Part shown: one piece after another, positions 1-5,681 of the stretch | Numbering within the stretch: the first letter of the stretch is position 1 | Layout of the letters: each line of letters starts with the position of its first letter | From: Chloroflexota bacterium | Lineage (GTDB): Bacteria; Chloroflexota; Limnocylindria; Limnocylindrales; CSP1-4 | DNA: 5,891 nt | NCBI GenBank assembly: GCA_021777365.1 | Contig: JAJYDP010000173.1 | Span: forward strand, 1-5,891 | Reading direction: 5' to 3' | Program-made: the position numbers and the translations under genes | Notes under the pieces: model-generated | Databases searched by the model: none | What the model saw: the letters and a program-made list of their open reading frames with translations, nothing else | What the model was told of the DNA's origin: nothing

Positions 1-20
1 ATCATTTTCGTGTCAGATCA
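1..20. other. Low-GC edge segment, possible end of an insertion sequence or a contig-end artefact
   Basis: These first 20 bases contain 7 G or C (35%), while the adjoining sequence is one of the most GC-rich parts of the window. The change falls exactly where a membrane-protein reading frame on the minus strand stops. Read on the minus strand the segment begins TGATCTGACACG; a TG dinucleotide at the outer end is common for transposable elements with TG...CA termini, for example IS21-like and some IS3-like elements. Only 20 bases are visible, no transposase or second end can be seen, and the exact junction is ambiguous because the bases TGATCT could belong to either side. A misassembled contig end would look the same. 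Confidence 0.2.
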
Positions 21-87
21 GGCCGGCCGCGCCGGAGAGGACGAAGACGGCGACGATCGGCCAACGGGCGTGCCGCGGGTCCGGCAT
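13..87 (-). pseudogene. Truncated N-terminus of a membrane protein resembling fused spermidine-synthase-like proteins
   Basis: This is the fourth gene of the minus-strand group, starting 49 bases after the epimerase stop. From ATG at 87 it encodes only 24 residues: a short basic head (PDPRHARW) followed by a hydrophobic segment ending in VFVLSGAAGLI, then TGA at 15-13. In membrane-embedded spermidine-synthase-like (polyamine aminopropyltransferase-fold) proteins the first transmembrane helix typically reads like FFLSGAAGLIYEVVW, so the match is to the very start of that family and the reading frame breaks one residue before the conserved Tyr. None of the three minus-strand frames of the remaining 12 bases gives a YEVVW-like continuation. 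An in-frame GTG at 120 is an alternative start; neither start has a clear Shine-Dalgarno sequence. The gene is either disrupted by an insertion or truncated by an assembly error. The family call rests on about 12 residues and is tentative. Confidence 0.4.
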
Positions 88-136
88 GGCCCGTGCGGCG
101 GCCGGCGTCAGCGGGCCCACGTCGTGGCCCGGTCCG

Positions 137-1186
137 TCACGCCCCCTGCCCAGGTCGCCCGCTCTCCTGGCTGGGCTTGGGGGCGCCCCCGGGATCCCAC
201 GGCTCGTTGGCCGCCGGCTCTCCCAGCGCAAAGCCCTCCGCCAGGAACCATTCCACGGTCTGCGCCAGTCCGCGTTCGAGCGTCACCTGCGGCGACCAGC
301 GGAGCATGCGGCGCGCCTTCTCGATGTTGACCACCCGCCGGCGGATGTTGTCGATGTCGCGCCGGTCGATGTGCTCGGCCTCGCAGGGGCGCTCCATGGC
401 CCCACAGACCAGACGCGCCAGCTGGTTCACCGAGGTCTCGATGCCGGTCCCCACGTTGAAGACCTCGCCTTCGGCCCGCGGGTGCACCGCCGCGAGCAGG
501 GTCGCCTCGACCGCGTCGTCGATGAACGTGAAGTCGCGCGTCTGCTCGCCGTCGCCGTGCACCGTCAACGCCGTTTCCTGCCGCGCGCTGGTCAGGAACT
601 TGGACACCACGCCACAGTAGGGGTTGTCGGGCCGCTGCCCGGGGCCGTAGATGTTGGAGTAGCGCACCACCGACACGGGCAGTCCGTAGCTCTCGTAGAA
701 CGCATGGCAGTAGAGCTCCCCGGCGAACTTGCTGACCGCGTACGGGGAGAGCGCGACGATCTCATCGTCCTCGTTGATGGGGATGCTGCGCGGGTTGCCG
801 TAGATCGACGTCGATGAGGTGTAGACGACGCGCTCCGGGCGGGATTCGCGGGCCGCCAGCAGGACGTTGAGTGTCCCGCCGATGTTGGTCTCGAAATCGT
901 CGCGCGGGTTCTTCGTGGAGGCGATGATGTTGCGCGCCGCCATGTGAAAGACCAGCGAGGCGTGGCGCACCAGGTCGCGCACCAGGGGCTCGTCCGTCAC
1001 CGAGCCCACCACCAGCTGGGCCTGGGCCGGGACTGCCTCGGCCTTGCCGGTGAAGAGATCGTCGAGCACGGTCACGCGGGCGCCCGACTCGACCAGGCGC
1101 CGCACCACGCCCCCGCCCACGAAGCCGGCGCCGCCCGTCACCAGGACCCTGCGTCCGCCGAAGGATCGGTCCATGTTCATCGTCAT
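137..1186 (-). CDS. NAD-dependent sugar-nucleotide epimerase/dehydratase (extended SDR)
   Basis: This is a 349-residue cytoplasmic enzyme, predicted to act on a nucleotide sugar (a GalE/WbpP-like C4 epimerase or a related dehydratase). The Rossmann motif TGGAGFVG is at residues 17-24, with the acidic end of strand 2 (LDDL) at 41-44, which favours NAD. The active site shows TSSTSIYG at 123-130 and the Tyr-x-x-x-Lys pair in SPYAVSK (Y149, K153). Substrate-domain signatures include VRYSNIYGPGQRP (174-186) and GDGEQTRDFTFIDD (211-224). Length is normal for the family. The last 25 residues are Pro/Gly/Glu-rich and look like an unconserved tail. The start at 1186 is chosen because its ATG overlaps the TGA of the upstream glycosyltransferase (ATGA), which implies translational coupling, and GGGGA lies 7 bases upstream; ATGs at 1180 and 1174 are alternatives. 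It probably supplies or converts the sugar donor for the neighbouring glycosyltransferases. Exact substrate cannot be read from sequence. Confidence 0.93.
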   Translation of the reverse strand: MTMNMDRSFGGRRVLVTGGAGFVGGGVVRRLVESGARVTVLDDLFTGKAEAVPAQAQLVVGSVTDEPLVRDLVRHASLVFHMAARNIIASTKNPRDDFETNIGGTLNVLLAARESRPERVVYTSSTSIYGNPRSIPINEDDEIVALSPYAVSKFAGELYCHAFYESYGLPVSVVRYSNIYGPGQRPDNPYCGVVSKFLTSARQETALTVHGDGEQTRDFTFIDDAVEATLLAAVHPRAEGEVFNVGTGIETSVNQLARLVCGAMERPCEAEHIDRRDIDNIRRRVVNIEKARRMLRWSPQVTLERGLAQTVEWFLAEGFALGEPAANEPWDPGGAPKPSQESGRPGQGA

Positions 1187-1983
1187 CGCTTGATCCCCGT
1201 CCGCAGCAGCAGCGCCGGGCGGAACAGTCGCCACCAGTCCCGCAATCCGCGCATCTTCGTGTACCCCTCGCGGGGGTGGTACCGCACGGTCACCGGGTAT
1301 TCCACCACCCGGTAGCCGCGCCGGATGGCGTTGAACAGCACGTACGGCTCGAGGTCGTAACTGTCGAGCCAGGGCTGATCCAGGCGGATCGCAGCGTTGT
1401 CCAGGATCGAGGCCCGGAAGATCCGGAAGCCGTTGGTCGCATCGGTGACGCGGCGCCCGACCAGGACGCTGAAGGCCAGGGAGTAGGCGCGCGTGCCGGC
1501 TCCGCGACCGCCGGTCGAGCCGATCACGCGGCCCCCGCACCGCCACCGGCTTCCCTGGACGTAGTCTGCTCCGGCCGCGAGGACGTGGTCGAGCGCTCCG
1601 GCGAGCTCGGCGGGCTCGTGCTGATCGTCGCCGGCAAGCAGCGCAAGCCAGGGCCGGTCTCGCGCCCGGGCCGCCAGGAAGCCATCGCGGATGGCGGCAC
1701 CCACCCCGCCGCGGACGTCGTGCCGGATCACCAACGCCGCACCGTGCGCGCGCGCCTCATCGCCCGTGCCGTCGGACGAGCCGTCGTCCACCACGATAGC
1801 TTCGAACCGCCCATCGCTCGGCAGCTTGTCGAGCACCCGCCCGATCTTGCCCGCCTCGTTGAGGGCCGGGATGATCACCGCGACGAGGGGCTCGTCCTGC
1901 TTCTGGGCCGCCTGCGACGCGCGCAGCGCCTGCGCCTGAGGCGCCCCGCAGGTGGCGCCGGGACGTTCTGATTCGAGTGGCAT
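1183..1983 (-). CDS. Family 2 glycosyltransferase (GT-A fold, dolichyl/polyprenyl-phosphate sugar synthase-like)
   Basis: This is a 266-residue protein predicted to transfer a sugar from a nucleotide donor, probably to a polyprenyl phosphate or another lipid-linked acceptor at the inner face of the membrane. The GT-A core begins with VAVIIPALNEAGKIGRVL (34-51), followed by nucleotide-binding VVDDGSSDGT (64-73), a metal/donor loop GDDQHEP (118-124), GSRW (144-147) and DATNGFRIFR (181-190). The C-terminal YTKMRGLRDWWRLFRPALLLR resembles the basic, membrane-associated end of DPM1-like enzymes; no true transmembrane helices are seen. The first 30 residues are Ala/Gln-rich and lack family features, so the start is uncertain: ATG 1983 has only a weak GGCGG upstream, and an in-frame GTG at 1992 is possible. 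It lies 77 bases downstream of the GT87-like gene and overlaps the epimerase start by 4 bases. The family call is firm; donor and acceptor are unknown. Confidence 0.92.
   Translation of the reverse strand: MPLESERPGATCGAPQAQALRASQAAQKQDEPLVAVIIPALNEAGKIGRVLDKLPSDGRFEAIVVDDGSSDGTGDEARAHGAALVIRHDVRGGVGAAIRDGFLAARARDRPWLALLAGDDQHEPAELAGALDHVLAAGADYVQGSRWRCGGRVIGSTGGRGAGTRAYSLAFSVLVGRRVTDATNGFRIFRASILDNAAIRLDQPWLDSYDLEPYVLFNAIRRGYRVVEYPVTVRYHPREGYTKMRGLRDWWRLFRPALLLRTGIKR
1194..1198 (-). promoter_or_regulatory. Ribosome-binding site of the epimerase gene
   Basis: GGGGA on the minus strand lies 7 bases before the ATG at 1186, within the last codons of the upstream glycosyltransferase gene. It favours the first of three closely spaced in-frame ATGs (1186, 1180, 1174) and fits the ATGA stop/start overlap. 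Confidence 0.5.
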
Positions 1984-2060
1984 TTCGGTCACGCCGCCAG
2001 AGTGCACGATCGAGGTGCGTCCGCGCAACACACCGAAGGTACCGGTGGCTGCTGCCCGGT
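1984..2060 (-). other. 77-base intergenic gap inside the minus-strand group
   Basis: This gap separates the GT87-like stop from the chosen ATG of the GT2 gene. It stays open in the GT2 frame, so the GT2 protein could start earlier at in-frame GTG or TTG codons in this stretch, but the residues encoded there look unconserved and no strong ribosome-binding site is visible. I see no terminator (no hairpin followed by a T-run), so cotranscription with the gene before it is likely. Confidence 0.4.
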
Positions 2061-3290
2061 TCACCCGCCTCGGAGGGCGTCCACCGAGCCGCGGGCGCTC
2101 GCAAGCGCAAGTCGACTGAACGGTCCCCATCGCAGCAGCACGAACGGCGCGGCAAGCACAACCGCGGCCTCCGGGTTGACCCCGATGAGCACCCCGACCG
2201 GCCAGCTCAACGCCAGGGCGTAGGCGCCGGCGAGCAGCCACCCGTGCGCCCAGGGACGTCTGATGCTGCCCGCGTCCCGAGCGAGGACGGCCACGGCGGG
2301 CAGCAGCATCGTCCCGTCGTACGACCACCCGCGCGGGCCGGCGAACAGCGCCAGGGCGCACGCGAGCGCCACGGCCCCGGGCGCATCCCACGTGCGCAAC
2401 GGTCGGAGCGCGCCCATGATGACGAGACCGCCGATGACATACCCGACCAACGCCGGCCCGAGCAGGGCACCCTCGGCGCTGCCGTTGACGGACAGACGTC
2501 CCAGGAGGCCCGGCAGGCTCAGCGCCTGCCAGCCCACGGCCTGAAAGTCAATGGCTGTCTCCGACACGATGGACGCCACCCAGTGCGCCGGCCAGGAGAG
2601 CAGTCCGCCGCTGGCAATCACGCCCAGGCCGTACTGGACCAGGATCAGCCCGCCGGCGATCGCCACTGGGCGCCACGACCCGCGCCACGCCGCAAGCCCG
2701 ATGAGTGGGAGACCCTGCTGGGGTCGGTAGGCGGCGGCCCCCAGCGCGAGACCGGCGAGTCGCCACCGGCCGCCGCTCAGGCCCGCGGCGGCCATCATCG
2801 CCAGGAGCAGCAGCACGGCGGAGTTCTGCCCGGAGATGACCCCGGCCACGGCGGGTGACCAGGCCAGGGTGCCCAGGATCGCCCAGCGCCTCGGAATCCC
2901 GTACAGGCGCGACCCAAGGACCGCCGCCCCGAGCAGCGCGGCCGCCTGCAGGATCACGTGGATGGCCGCCGCAAGGCCGTACGGCAGCCAGGTGAATGGA
3001 ACATAGACCAGCGCCAGCGCGGGCGGATACAGGAAGGGCGTGGGCGCGAGGCCGTGCGTGGTCTCGTAGTTGATGACCGGGTGCAGATCCGCGAGTTGGG
3101 GAGTGAAGGCCAGCTTGCCTGCCGCGTAGAAGGAGGCGAAGTCCGTCCAGTGCCGCGCGGGCATCGTCAACAGGGGAAGCCAGGCCAGGACCGCCGCGGT
3201 GACGAGCCAGAGAGGAGCCCGACGGGCGGTCCAGAAGCCGCGCACCGAGGGGATCCCGCGACCGCGGGCCGCGGGTCCTGGTCTCGTCAC
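2061..3290 (-). CDS. GT87/DUF2029-like polytopic membrane glycosyltransferase
   Basis: This is a 409-residue integral membrane protein, leucine/alanine-rich with roughly ten hydrophobic segments beginning at residue 28. It resembles the GT87 (DUF2029) family, GT-C-type enzymes that use polyprenyl-phosphate sugars such as polyprenyl-phosphomannose on the outer side of the membrane. Supporting motifs are TDFASFYAAGKL after the first helix (49-60, with the acidic D50 characteristic of GT-C enzymes), LYPPAL (87-92), ISGQNS (152-157), YRPQQGLPL (188-196) and GWSYDGTMLLP (321-331). The GTG start is supported by GGAGGAG five bases upstream; the next 20 residues are basic and hydrophilic. It is the first gene of the minus-strand group, divergent from the FAD oxidoreductase. 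The linked GT2 could make the lipid-phosphate sugar that this enzyme uses, which is an inference from context. Other GT-C families are less likely given the GQN and YPP signatures. Confidence 0.85.
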   Translation of the reverse strand: MTRPGPAARGRGIPSVRGFWTARRAPLWLVTAAVLAWLPLLTMPARHWTDFASFYAAGKLAFTPQLADLHPVINYETTHGLAPTPFLYPPALALVYVPFTWLPYGLAAAIHVILQAAALLGAAVLGSRLYGIPRRWAILGTLAWSPAVAGVISGQNSAVLLLLAMMAAAGLSGGRWRLAGLALGAAAYRPQQGLPLIGLAAWRGSWRPVAIAGGLILVQYGLGVIASGGLLSWPAHWVASIVSETAIDFQAVGWQALSLPGLLGRLSVNGSAEGALLGPALVGYVIGGLVIMGALRPLRTWDAPGAVALACALALFAGPRGWSYDGTMLLPAVAVLARDAGSIRRPWAHGWLLAGAYALALSWPVGVLIGVNPEAAVVLAAPFVLLRWGPFSRLALASARGSVDALRGG

Positions 3291-3295
3291 GCGGG

Positions 3296-3302
3296 CTCCT
3301 CC
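3296..3302 (-). promoter_or_regulatory. Strong ribosome-binding site fixing the GTG start of the GT87-like gene
   Basis: GGAGGAG on the minus strand is separated by 5 bases from the GTG at 3290-3288. It is the clearest Shine-Dalgarno sequence in the window and decides in favour of the GTG start. Confidence 0.75.
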
Positions 3303-3394
3303 ATCTCCGGCCGTTCGGGAGTACGCCTAGGCTACGGGAAACACCGCCCGGGTCGCGCGGTTGCCTCGCGGGCGATACTGCGCTGGCGGGGCGA
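3303..3394. promoter_or_regulatory. Divergent intergenic region, presumed to hold both promoters
   Basis: The minus-strand GT87-like gene and the plus-strand FAD oxidoreductase gene start on opposite sides of this region, so promoters in both directions are expected here or just inside the flanking genes. I could not find convincing -35/-10 pairs for a housekeeping sigma factor. The one notable element is an 8-base perfect palindrome, GCCTAGGC at 3325-3332, flanked by GTA at 3321-3323 and TAC at 3333-3335 (one extra base on the left). It could be an operator half-site pair or chance. Confidence 0.35.
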
Positions 3395-3400
3395 ATGCGT

Positions 3401-3405
3401 GGGAG
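3401..3405 (+). promoter_or_regulatory. Ribosome-binding site favouring the second ATG of the FAD oxidoreductase
   Basis: GGGAG lies 7 bases before the ATG at 3413. The in-frame ATG at 3395 has only a less typical GGCGGGG run upstream, so 3413 is the preferred start. Confidence 0.5.
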
Positions 3406-3412
3406 CGAGCGG

Positions 3413-4768
3413 ATGCGCGAGGTGGCCAGCGATGCCGTCGTCATCGGGGCGGGCATGGCGGGCATGGCGGCAACGGATCACATGCTGCAGCGTGGCAGAT
3501 CGGTCGTCCTCCTCGAGGCGGCGCCCTGGGTGGGCGGGCTGGCGCGCGCGATACGGGTTGGCGGCGAGCCCATCGAGCCCTACTACCACCACATCTTCCC
3601 GCAGGACCACGAGACGAGGGCCCTGATCGACCGGCTGGGCCTTGGTGACCGGCTGGAGTGGCGTGAGGGACCCATGGGGGTCATGCATGGCGGGCGGCCC
3701 TACCCGTTCGACAGCCCACTCGACCTCCTGCGCTTCACCCCGCTCACGCTGCCCGAGCGGCTCCGCATGGGGGTGGCGACGGTCGTCCAAGTGGTCCGGC
3801 CTGATCGCCGGCATCTTGACCTGGTCGCGGCATCCACCGACGCGCCACGCTGGTTCGGCCGGCGCGGGTACGAGACGCTGTGGCGCCCGCTGCTCGGGGC
3901 GAAGTTTGGGGACCATGCGGACTCGGTGGCGATGGCCTGGCTGGTGGCGCGCATCCGCCAGCGGGGCGGGTCTCGAAAGGCCGCCGGCGATCGCCTGGGC
4001 TACCTGCGCGGCAGCCTGGGCACGCTCGCGGAGGCCTACGCCGCCCGCCTCGCGGAGGGCGGTGCCGACCTGCGAACGTCGCGGAGGGTAAGAGAGCTGC
4101 TTCAGACGCCGGACGGCTGGCAGGTGGGAGTCGACGGGCCGGACGGGTCCGAGCGGCTGCTCGCCTCGACCGTGATCGCCTGCGTCAGCGGGCTCATCCT
4201 GGAGCGCATGGTGGAGTTGCCGCCGGCGTACAAGTCCGCCGTGCGGGCGATCCCCTACCGGGGGGTCGTGTGCGCGCTTCTCGAGCTGTCTCGTCCCTTG
4301 AGTCACTACTACTGGGTGAACGTGACCGACCGGCTGGGCCTTGGCTGCGTCGGGATCATCGAGCACACGAACTTCGTTCCGGCCGAGCGCTACGGGGGCC
4401 GCTCGCTGGTGTACCTGGCGCACTACGTGGAGCGCGACGGGCCGACCTGGCACGCACAGCCGGAGGCTCTGGTGGACGCGGTGATCCCCGCCATGCGCGT
4501 CCTCAACCCTGCGTTCGACCGGGATTGGATCCTGGCCGTGCACGTGAACCGGGACCCGTTCGCGCAGCCGGTGCCGCTCGTTGGCGGACCCATGCCTGGC
4601 CTGCCGATCGAGACCGGGTTGGCCGGCCTCTTTCACGCGAGCCTCGCCCACGTCTACCCGGACGACCGAGGTGTCTCCAAGGCGCTGTCCCTGGGCATGC
4701 GTGCGGCCAGCCTGGCCGACGCATTCGTCGAGGCCCGGAGCGACGGGCCGGCACGAACGGGCAGATGA
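3413..4768 (+). CDS. FAD-dependent oxidoreductase, amine-oxidase / UDP-galactopyranose-mutase-like
   Basis: This is a 451-residue flavoprotein (457 if the in-frame ATG at 3395 is used). The N-terminal dinucleotide fold is clear: VVIGAGMAGMAA begins at residue 9 with GxGxxG, ending in VVLLEA where the Glu (about residue 35) should bind the FAD ribose. GGLAR at 41-45 is the second flavin-contact motif of the protoporphyrinogen-oxidase, phytoene-desaturase and UGM superfamily. EPYYHHIFPQD at 55-65 is a distinctive conserved block. The C-terminus has a flavin-closing segment, GLFHASLAHVYPDDRG, followed by a helix (about 404-432 in all), as in related bacterial proteins found beside glycosyltransferases. 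No signal peptide or clear membrane helix is present. It is the first gene of the plus-strand group. Possible roles are sugar-ring isomerisation or redox chemistry on a sugar or isoprenoid lipid; sequence alone does not choose between them. The fold is certain, the reaction unknown. Confidence 0.88.
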   Translation: MREVASDAVVIGAGMAGMAATDHMLQRGRSVVLLEAAPWVGGLARAIRVGGEPIEPYYHHIFPQDHETRALIDRLGLGDRLEWREGPMGVMHGGRPYPFDSPLDLLRFTPLTLPERLRMGVATVVQVVRPDRRHLDLVAASTDAPRWFGRRGYETLWRPLLGAKFGDHADSVAMAWLVARIRQRGGSRKAAGDRLGYLRGSLGTLAEAYAARLAEGGADLRTSRRVRELLQTPDGWQVGVDGPDGSERLLASTVIACVSGLILERMVELPPAYKSAVRAIPYRGVVCALLELSRPLSHYYWVNVTDRLGLGCVGIIEHTNFVPAERYGGRSLVYLAHYVERDGPTWHAQPEALVDAVIPAMRVLNPAFDRDWILAVHVNRDPFAQPVPLVGGPMPGLPIETGLAGLFHASLAHVYPDDRGVSKALSLGMRAASLADAFVEARSDGPARTGR

Positions 4769-4898
4769 CGGGAGTCCGAGGCAGGGTCGGCGGGGCGCCG
4801 CCTTGCTCACCGCTCAGCGGTCTCCCTGATCGGCGAGTGCACGCGCCCTCCGGTAGCATCCGTCCTGGACAATCCCCGTACAGGTACCGAGGTCCCCG
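4769..4898 (+). other. 130-base intergenic region with two small hairpins
   Basis: Between the FAD oxidoreductase stop and the second GT2 gene lie two short inverted repeats: GGCGG/CCGCC with a 4-base loop (4789-4802) and ACCGC/GCGGT with a 3-base loop (4809-4821). Neither is followed by a T-run, so they are not typical intrinsic terminators and may be chance in such GC-rich DNA. The gap is long enough for a separate promoter for the GT2 and flippase-like pair; TGGACA at 4866-4871 resembles a -35 box, but I found no matching -10 at proper spacing. Confidence 0.3.
4889..4892 (+). promoter_or_regulatory. Ribosome-binding site supporting a TTG start
   Basis: GAGG ends 6 bases before the TTG at 4899. 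Between the in-frame stop TAG at 4854 and this TTG there is no ATG or GTG in frame, and starting at the later GTG (4911) or ATG (4914) would remove part of the first beta strand of the glycosyltransferase fold. Confidence 0.6.
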
Positions 4899-5681
4899 TT
4901 GGTCATCGTCGTGATGCCGGCGTACAACGCCGCGAAGACCCTCGAGCGCACCTACCATGACATCCCGCGCGACGTGGTGGACCGGATCATCCTGGTCGAC
5001 GACGTCTCGAGCGACGAGACCGTGGAGATCGCGCAGCGCCTGGGCCTGGACGTGGTGGTGCATCCCCAGAACAAGGGGTATGGCGGCAACCAGAAGACGT
5101 GCTACCGCGAGGCGCTGGCGGCCGGCGCCGACGTGGTGGTGATGGTCCACCCGGACTACCAGTACGACCCGACGCGGATCCCGCAGGTGATCGCGCCGAT
5201 CCTGTCGGGGCGGGCGGACATGGTGCTGGGGTCGCGGTTCCTGGGCGACCCGCTGGCCGGCGGAATGCCGCCCTGGAAGTGGCTGGCGAACCACTTCCTG
5301 ACCGACGTGGAGAACATGGCCTTCGGACTGCGGCTCTCCGAGTACCACACCGGGTTCAGGGCGTACTCGGCGCGCCTGCTGCGCACCGTGGCATGGGAGC
5401 GCAACAGCGACGACTTCGTCTTCGACCAGGAGTTCGTGGCGCAGGTGGTGGCCGCCAGGTTTCGCATAACCGAGGTGGCCGTGCCTACGCGGTACTTCCG
5501 CGAGGCGTCGTCGGTGGGGTTCCGCCGGTCGGTGCGGTACGGGTTCGGGACGCTCGGCGTGGTGCTGCGGTTCGTGCTGCACCGGCGGGGCCTGCGGCGG
5601 GACGCACGGCTGGTCCCGCGAGTTGCTGAGGCGGCGGGGGTTGAGCGCCGGCCGGAGCCGGAGCGGCCGGCCTCCCCGTGA
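4899..5681 (+). CDS. Family 2 glycosyltransferase (GT-A fold), second copy
   Basis: This is a 260-residue predicted cytoplasmic or membrane-associated sugar transferase. It starts directly in the first beta strand (VIVVMPAYNAAKTL, 2-15), then LVDDVSSDET (32-41), HPQNKGYGGNQKTCY (55-69), the metal/donor loop MVHPDYQYDP (82-91), GSRFLGDP (111-118), EYHTGFRAYS (148-157) and an acidic DFVFDQEFVAQ (172-182) that should contribute the catalytic carboxylates. The C-terminal 30 residues are Arg/Pro/Glu-rich and probably disordered. It is shorter in its N-terminal leader than the minus-strand GT2 and differs from it in the donor loop, so the two are distinct paralogues rather than a recent duplication. 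The start is TTG. Its stop overlaps the next gene by GTGA, which suggests coupled translation with a flippase-like membrane protein. Likely acceptors are polyprenyl phosphate or a lipid intermediate; this is inferred from family and context. Confidence 0.92.
   Translation: MVIVVMPAYNAAKTLERTYHDIPRDVVDRIILVDDVSSDETVEIAQRLGLDVVVHPQNKGYGGNQKTCYREALAAGADVVVMVHPDYQYDPTRIPQVIAPILSGRADMVLGSRFLGDPLAGGMPPWKWLANHFLTDVENMAFGLRLSEYHTGFRAYSARLLRTVAWERNSDDFVFDQEFVAQVVAARFRITEVAVPTRYFREASSVGFRRSVRYGFGTLGVVLRFVLHRRGLRRDARLVPRVAEAAGVERRPEPERPASP

Noticed and set aside
86..817. A 243-codon open frame on the plus strand opposite the epimerase
   Set aside because: The composition is that of an antisense shadow, with repeated His, Arg, Val and Asp and no motifs. 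The minus strand encodes a full SDR enzyme with intact catalytic residues.
1977..2858. A 293-codon open frame on the plus strand opposite the GT87-like gene
   Set aside because: It is hydrophilic, Arg/Gln/Pro-rich and motif-free, the usual mirror of a GC-rich membrane protein gene.
3332..4810. A long open frame on the minus strand (492 codons) antisense to the FAD oxidoreductase
   Set aside because: The translation is rich in Arg, His, Pro, Gln and Val with no recognisable domain, as expected for the antisense shadow of a high-GC gene with G/C third positions. The sense strand encodes a clear flavoprotein.
4789..4821. Intrinsic terminator after the FAD oxidoreductase
   Set aside because: Two short GC-rich hairpins are present, but neither is followed by a T-run. 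They are reported only as hairpins.
4503..5582. Long minus-strand open frames opposite the second GT2 gene
   Set aside because: They are His/Arg/Pro-rich with no domain, and they cross the intergenic region and parts of two real genes on the other strand.
1183..5681. The two GT2 genes as a recent tandem or inverted duplication
   Set aside because: Their motifs differ at the donor loop, the region after the nucleotide-binding motif and both termini, so they are distant paralogues and no shared nucleotide repeat is evident.
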